Shown: in pieces, positions 31,917 through 34,107 of the stretch
How the letters are laid out: every line of letters begins with the position of its first letter
Position numbering within the stretch: position 1 is the stretch's first letter
Assembly (NCBI GenBank): GCA_938001915.1
Contig: CALLBD010000014.1
Location: forward strand, 1 to 34,107
Direction of reading: 5' to 3'
DNA: 34,107 nt
From: an uncultured Caulobacterales bacterium
GTDB lineage: Bacteria > Pseudomonadota > Alphaproteobacteria > Caulobacterales > Maricaulaceae
Notes under the pieces: model-generated
What the model was told of the DNA's origin: nothing
Seen by the model: the letters and a program-made list of their open reading frames with translations, nothing else
The model's database searches: none
Translations under genes and position numbers: made by a program

Positions 31917-32714
31917 TTAAAGTTCAAAGCTTCCGACGACGGGCACATGATCGGAGGGCCGTTCGCCTTCGCGGGTCATTTTGTGAATATCGAGCCCGCT
32001 CGCGCGGTCAATCGCTTGAGGAGAGCAGAGCAAATGGTCGATACGAATGCCGTGGTTATTTTGCCAGGCCCCGCGCTGATAATCCCAGAATGTATATTCG
32101 CCGTCCTTGCCGTTAAACTGGTCGAACATGTCATAGAGTCCAAGGTGCAAAATCGCGTTATAGGCATCATGGGTTTCTTGGCGATAGGCCGCATCGCCCC
32201 ACCATCCACGCGGGTCATGCGTGTCGCCCGCGCGCGGGATAACATTGTAATCACCTGCCAAAATCAGAGGCTCTTCATAGGTCAACAGTTCGGCGGCGTG
32301 GGCGCGCAGGCGGTTCATCCATTTCAGCTTATAGGCATATTTGGCCGATTGGACGCCGTCCTCTTCGACGGGATTTCCATTGGGCAGATAAATAGAGGCC
32401 ACGCGCACCGCGCCGCGCTCCGTCGAGACAACGGCTTCGATATAGCGGGCTTGTTCGTCGCTCTCATCGCCCGGCAGGCCGCGCCGCACATCCTCAAGCG
32501 GGCGTTTCGAAAGCAGGGCCACACCATTATAACTCTTCTGACCATAGGTTTCGACATGATACCCAAGGGCCTCAATTTCGAGGCGCGGGAAACCATCGTC
32601 CATGGTTTTGATTTCCTGCAAGCAGGCGATGTCGGGCTGCTCTGCTTCGAGCCAAGCCGTGACGGCGTGCAAGCGAGCTTTGATGGAATTCACATTCCAA
32701 GTTGCGATTTTCAT
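31917..32714 (-). CDS. xthA: Exodeoxyribonuclease III
   Basis: About 265 residues from ATG 32714. AP-endonuclease and 3'-5' exonuclease of base-excision repair. EEP-fold catalytic residues: Asn7 (TWNVNSI), Glu34 (LQEIK), Asp154 and Asn156 (AGDYNV), Asp near 225 (RIDHLL) and the final SDHVP His. The gene starts with an ATGA overlap on the J-like protein gene, so the two are translated together. The longer in-frame start is rejected because it lacks family similarity. Confidence 0.94.
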   Translation of the reverse strand: MKIATWNVNSIKARLHAVTAWLEAEQPDIACLQEIKTMDDGFPRLEIEALGYHVETYGQKSYNGVALLSKRPLEDVRRGLPGDESDEQARYIEAVVSTERGAVRVASIYLPNGNPVEEDGVQSAKYAYKLKWMNRLRAHAAELLTYEEPLILAGDYNVIPRAGDTHDPRGWWGDAAYRQETHDAYNAILHLGLYDMFDQFNGKDGEYTFWDYQRGAWQNNHGIRIDHLLCSPQAIDRASGLDIHKMTREGERPSDHVPVVGSFEL

Positions 32715-33622
32715 AGGTTTGCCAATGCTTGAATAATTTTCAAAATAACGAATGCGCCAAAAATCCACAGCCAGACATTTCCGCCGCCGCTCGATGTGTT
32801 TTGCGGGATGGGGGCGGGGTCAACGCCGCGTTTGCGCAATTGCATTCGGCGCTCCAGCCAGTCGATTTGGTTGCCGCGATATTGCCCCCGCGTGTTGACC
32901 TGATCCCAGCTCATCGTTTTGAAGAGCGAGGCGGCAATAGAGGGCGAGAGTTTCAAGGGCATTTTCTGCGGGGTGTCATGGTGGGGATGATCTGAAAAAT
33001 AGCCGTGAAAGCGTAAAATGCTTTCCAGCAGGGCATTTTCAAAATCGACATAATCGTCAATGTCGAGCTCTCGGGCTTTGCGAAATAGGTGGTTCCATTC
33101 TTCGCGGTCATTATAGCGTTTGGGGGTTTCCAGCATGGCCTCCAATGTCTCAATCAGGGGCTTGGCGGGGGGCTCTGAGAAAACAGGCTGAATGAAAGGG
33201 GCGTCTAAATTGGGTGTCGGGCCGATGGAATAGCTCGTGTCGGGCTCTGCCTCTGCCTCCGGTTCATCTGGGGGCAGCATGTCACTATAGGTGAGCGTGG
33301 GGGCGGGGGGCGCTGTTGTTTCAGGGGGTGGCATTTCAGGGGCAGGTGTTTCCTCAATCGGCGCGTTTGCGGCGGGTTCAGGCGCAGGCTCTTGTGCGGG
33401 TTGAGTGGCGGCTTGTTTAGCCTCCCACTCACGCTCTTCGGTTTGCCATTTCAGAATGTTGAGCGCCTGATCATGCGCGTCTCTCAGGCGCATAAACCCG
33501 TCGGGATCATCCTCAGGGCGGGTGACCTTGAGCATTCTCGAATAGGCGCGTTTGACCGCTTTGCGATCTTCTGGCGGGGCATCAAGGCCCAGTATTTTGA
33601 AATAAGGTGTGTGGGAGGGCAC
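32711..33622 (-). CDS. J-like protein with altered HPD motif, C-terminal membrane anchor
   Basis: 303 residues from GTG 33622. Residues 5-60 fold as a J domain (YFKILGLDAPPEDRKAVKRAYSRMLKVTRPEDDPDGF, short: KRAYSRMLKVTRPEDDP), but where HPD is expected it reads Arg35-Pro-Glu37. HPD is needed to trigger Hsp70 ATPase, so the partner contact is probably changed. A Pro/Ala/Glu-rich linker (about 70-145), a helical domain (about 150-270) and a C-terminal membrane helix (VWLWIFGAFVILKIIQAL) follow. Starts 3 nt after the Hsp70 stop; overlaps xthA. Confidence 0.85.
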   Translation of the reverse strand: MPSHTPYFKILGLDAPPEDRKAVKRAYSRMLKVTRPEDDPDGFMRLRDAHDQALNILKWQTEEREWEAKQAATQPAQEPAPEPAANAPIEETPAPEMPPPETTAPPAPTLTYSDMLPPDEPEAEAEPDTSYSIGPTPNLDAPFIQPVFSEPPAKPLIETLEAMLETPKRYNDREEWNHLFRKARELDIDDYVDFENALLESILRFHGYFSDHPHHDTPQKMPLKLSPSIAASLFKTMSWDQVNTRGQYRGNQIDWLERRMQLRKRGVDPAPIPQNTSSGGGNVWLWIFGAFVILKIIQALANL

Positions 33623-33625
33623 GGC

Positions 33626-34107
33626 TTAAAAAACATCCAGCCGATCAATTTCGTCAAGGAAGTCCGTGACCTCTTTGCGCGCTAATTTGATATCTGTGTC
33701 ATTTTGCTTGGTCAGTATGTGCTCAAAGCGAACCAGATGATTTTCAATAGAGGTTCGAATGTCGCCAAGGTGATTTTCATAGGCGGCTTTAAGGCGGTTC
33801 ACGACGGCGGCATTTTCTGCGACATCGCGCGGATGGATTTTTAGGGCCTCTAGCTCCTTCAAGCGCGCTTTGATTTCGGCTTGCGATAGGCTCCCGGGGT
33901 TGCCTTCCAGAATGAGCTGTTTGGTCTCGCCCGTTGAAACAATCGTGACAAGCACTTCGAGCACGCCAGAGACATCATAAGTGAAGCGGACTTCGAAATT
34001 CTGGGTTTTGTCTTTCTCCTTGGGGACTTTCAAGGTCAGCTCGCCCAGCGGCACATTATCTTCCACGCGCGGGCTCTCGCCTTGATAAATGCGCAATGTG
34101 ACTTCTG
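33626..34107 (-). CDS. Hsp70-family chaperone (HscC-like), C-terminal part
   Basis: Cut by the window edge; about 160 C-terminal residues are seen. The reading EVTLRIYQGE then VEDNVPLGELTLKVP and FEVRFTYDVSGVLEV is the substrate-binding beta-sandwich of Hsp70s; the helical lid follows (LKELEALKIHPRD ... NRLKAAYENHLG). The N-terminal ATPase is outside the window. The short form and the IHPRD motif fit the HscC group. It is the first visible gene of the unit Hsp70 - J-like protein - xthA. Confidence 0.88.
   Translation of the reverse strand, partial: EVTLRIYQGESPRVEDNVPLGELTLKVPKEKDKTQNFEVRFTYDVSGVLEVLVTIVSTGETKQLILEGNPGSLSQAEIKARLKELEALKIHPRDVAENAAVVNRLKAAYENHLGDIRTSIENHLVRFEHILTKQNDTDIKLARKEVTDFLDEIDRLDVF

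Noticed and set aside
31947-32732. 261-aa plus-strand frame opposite exonuclease III
   Set aside because: Antisense shadow; the minus strand carries all exonuclease III catalytic motifs.

Overview
The window looks like a chromosomal segment of an alphaproteobacterium, probably a Hyphomonadaceae/Caulobacterales-type marine bacterium. The reasons are a Rhodobacter-type gene transfer agent (GTA) structural cluster, a PleC/PdhS-like histidine kinase, FeuP/PhoP-like and HtrA-linked two-component systems, and moderate-to-high GC coding DNA with many ATGA start/stop overlaps. All family names come from reading motifs; no database search was run.

Layout. 1-1323: AT-richer stretch with a gene-free leader, an extended -10 promoter and a two-gene unit (a small protein plus an ImmA/IrrE-like protein with a degenerate zinc site). 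1425-3782: a VOC-fold protein, a two-lobed retropepsin-like lipoprotein, a membrane-anchored DUF2726 protein and an unknown helical protein. 3902-16116: GTA-like head-tail cluster in the canonical order g3 (portal), g3.5, g4 (protease), g5 (capsid), g6-g10.5, g11 (short tape measure), g12-g15. The genes are intact and mostly overlap by 4-14 nt, which suggests selection. No terminase (g2) lies upstream of g3. The only large break, between g5 and g6 (6934-8252), holds a DUF559 nuclease gene between two 154-bp palindrome-rich direct repeats, an unrelated minus-strand gene and a strong intrinsic terminator.

16155-24469: a signalling and envelope-stress block: class B J-protein, PepSY periplasmic protein + OmpR-type regulator + PhoQ-like kinase behind a PhoP-type direct-repeat promoter, a DUF938 methyltransferase, an HtrA/DegP protease with a tandem-repeat N-terminal insert, and a second regulator/kinase pair. 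24544-31010 (minus strand): PAS-containing PleC-like kinase, EAL phosphodiesterase, aminopeptidase N. 31011-31916: non-conserved-looking patch with a 40-aa single-pass membrane protein between two similar hairpin repeats and a frameshifted gene remnant. 31917-34107 (minus strand): an operon of Hsp70 (cut by the window edge), a J-like protein whose HPD is RPE, and exonuclease III.

How they may work together: the GTA cluster would build a small tailed particle, with terminase and regulators supplied from elsewhere or lost. The insertion and terminator between capsid and connector genes probably change the capsid:tail expression ratio or uncouple the two halves. The two kinase/regulator pairs with HtrA, PepSY and J-protein genes form a plausible envelope-stress response block. 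The PleC-like kinase and EAL protein point to cell-cycle and c-di-GMP control.
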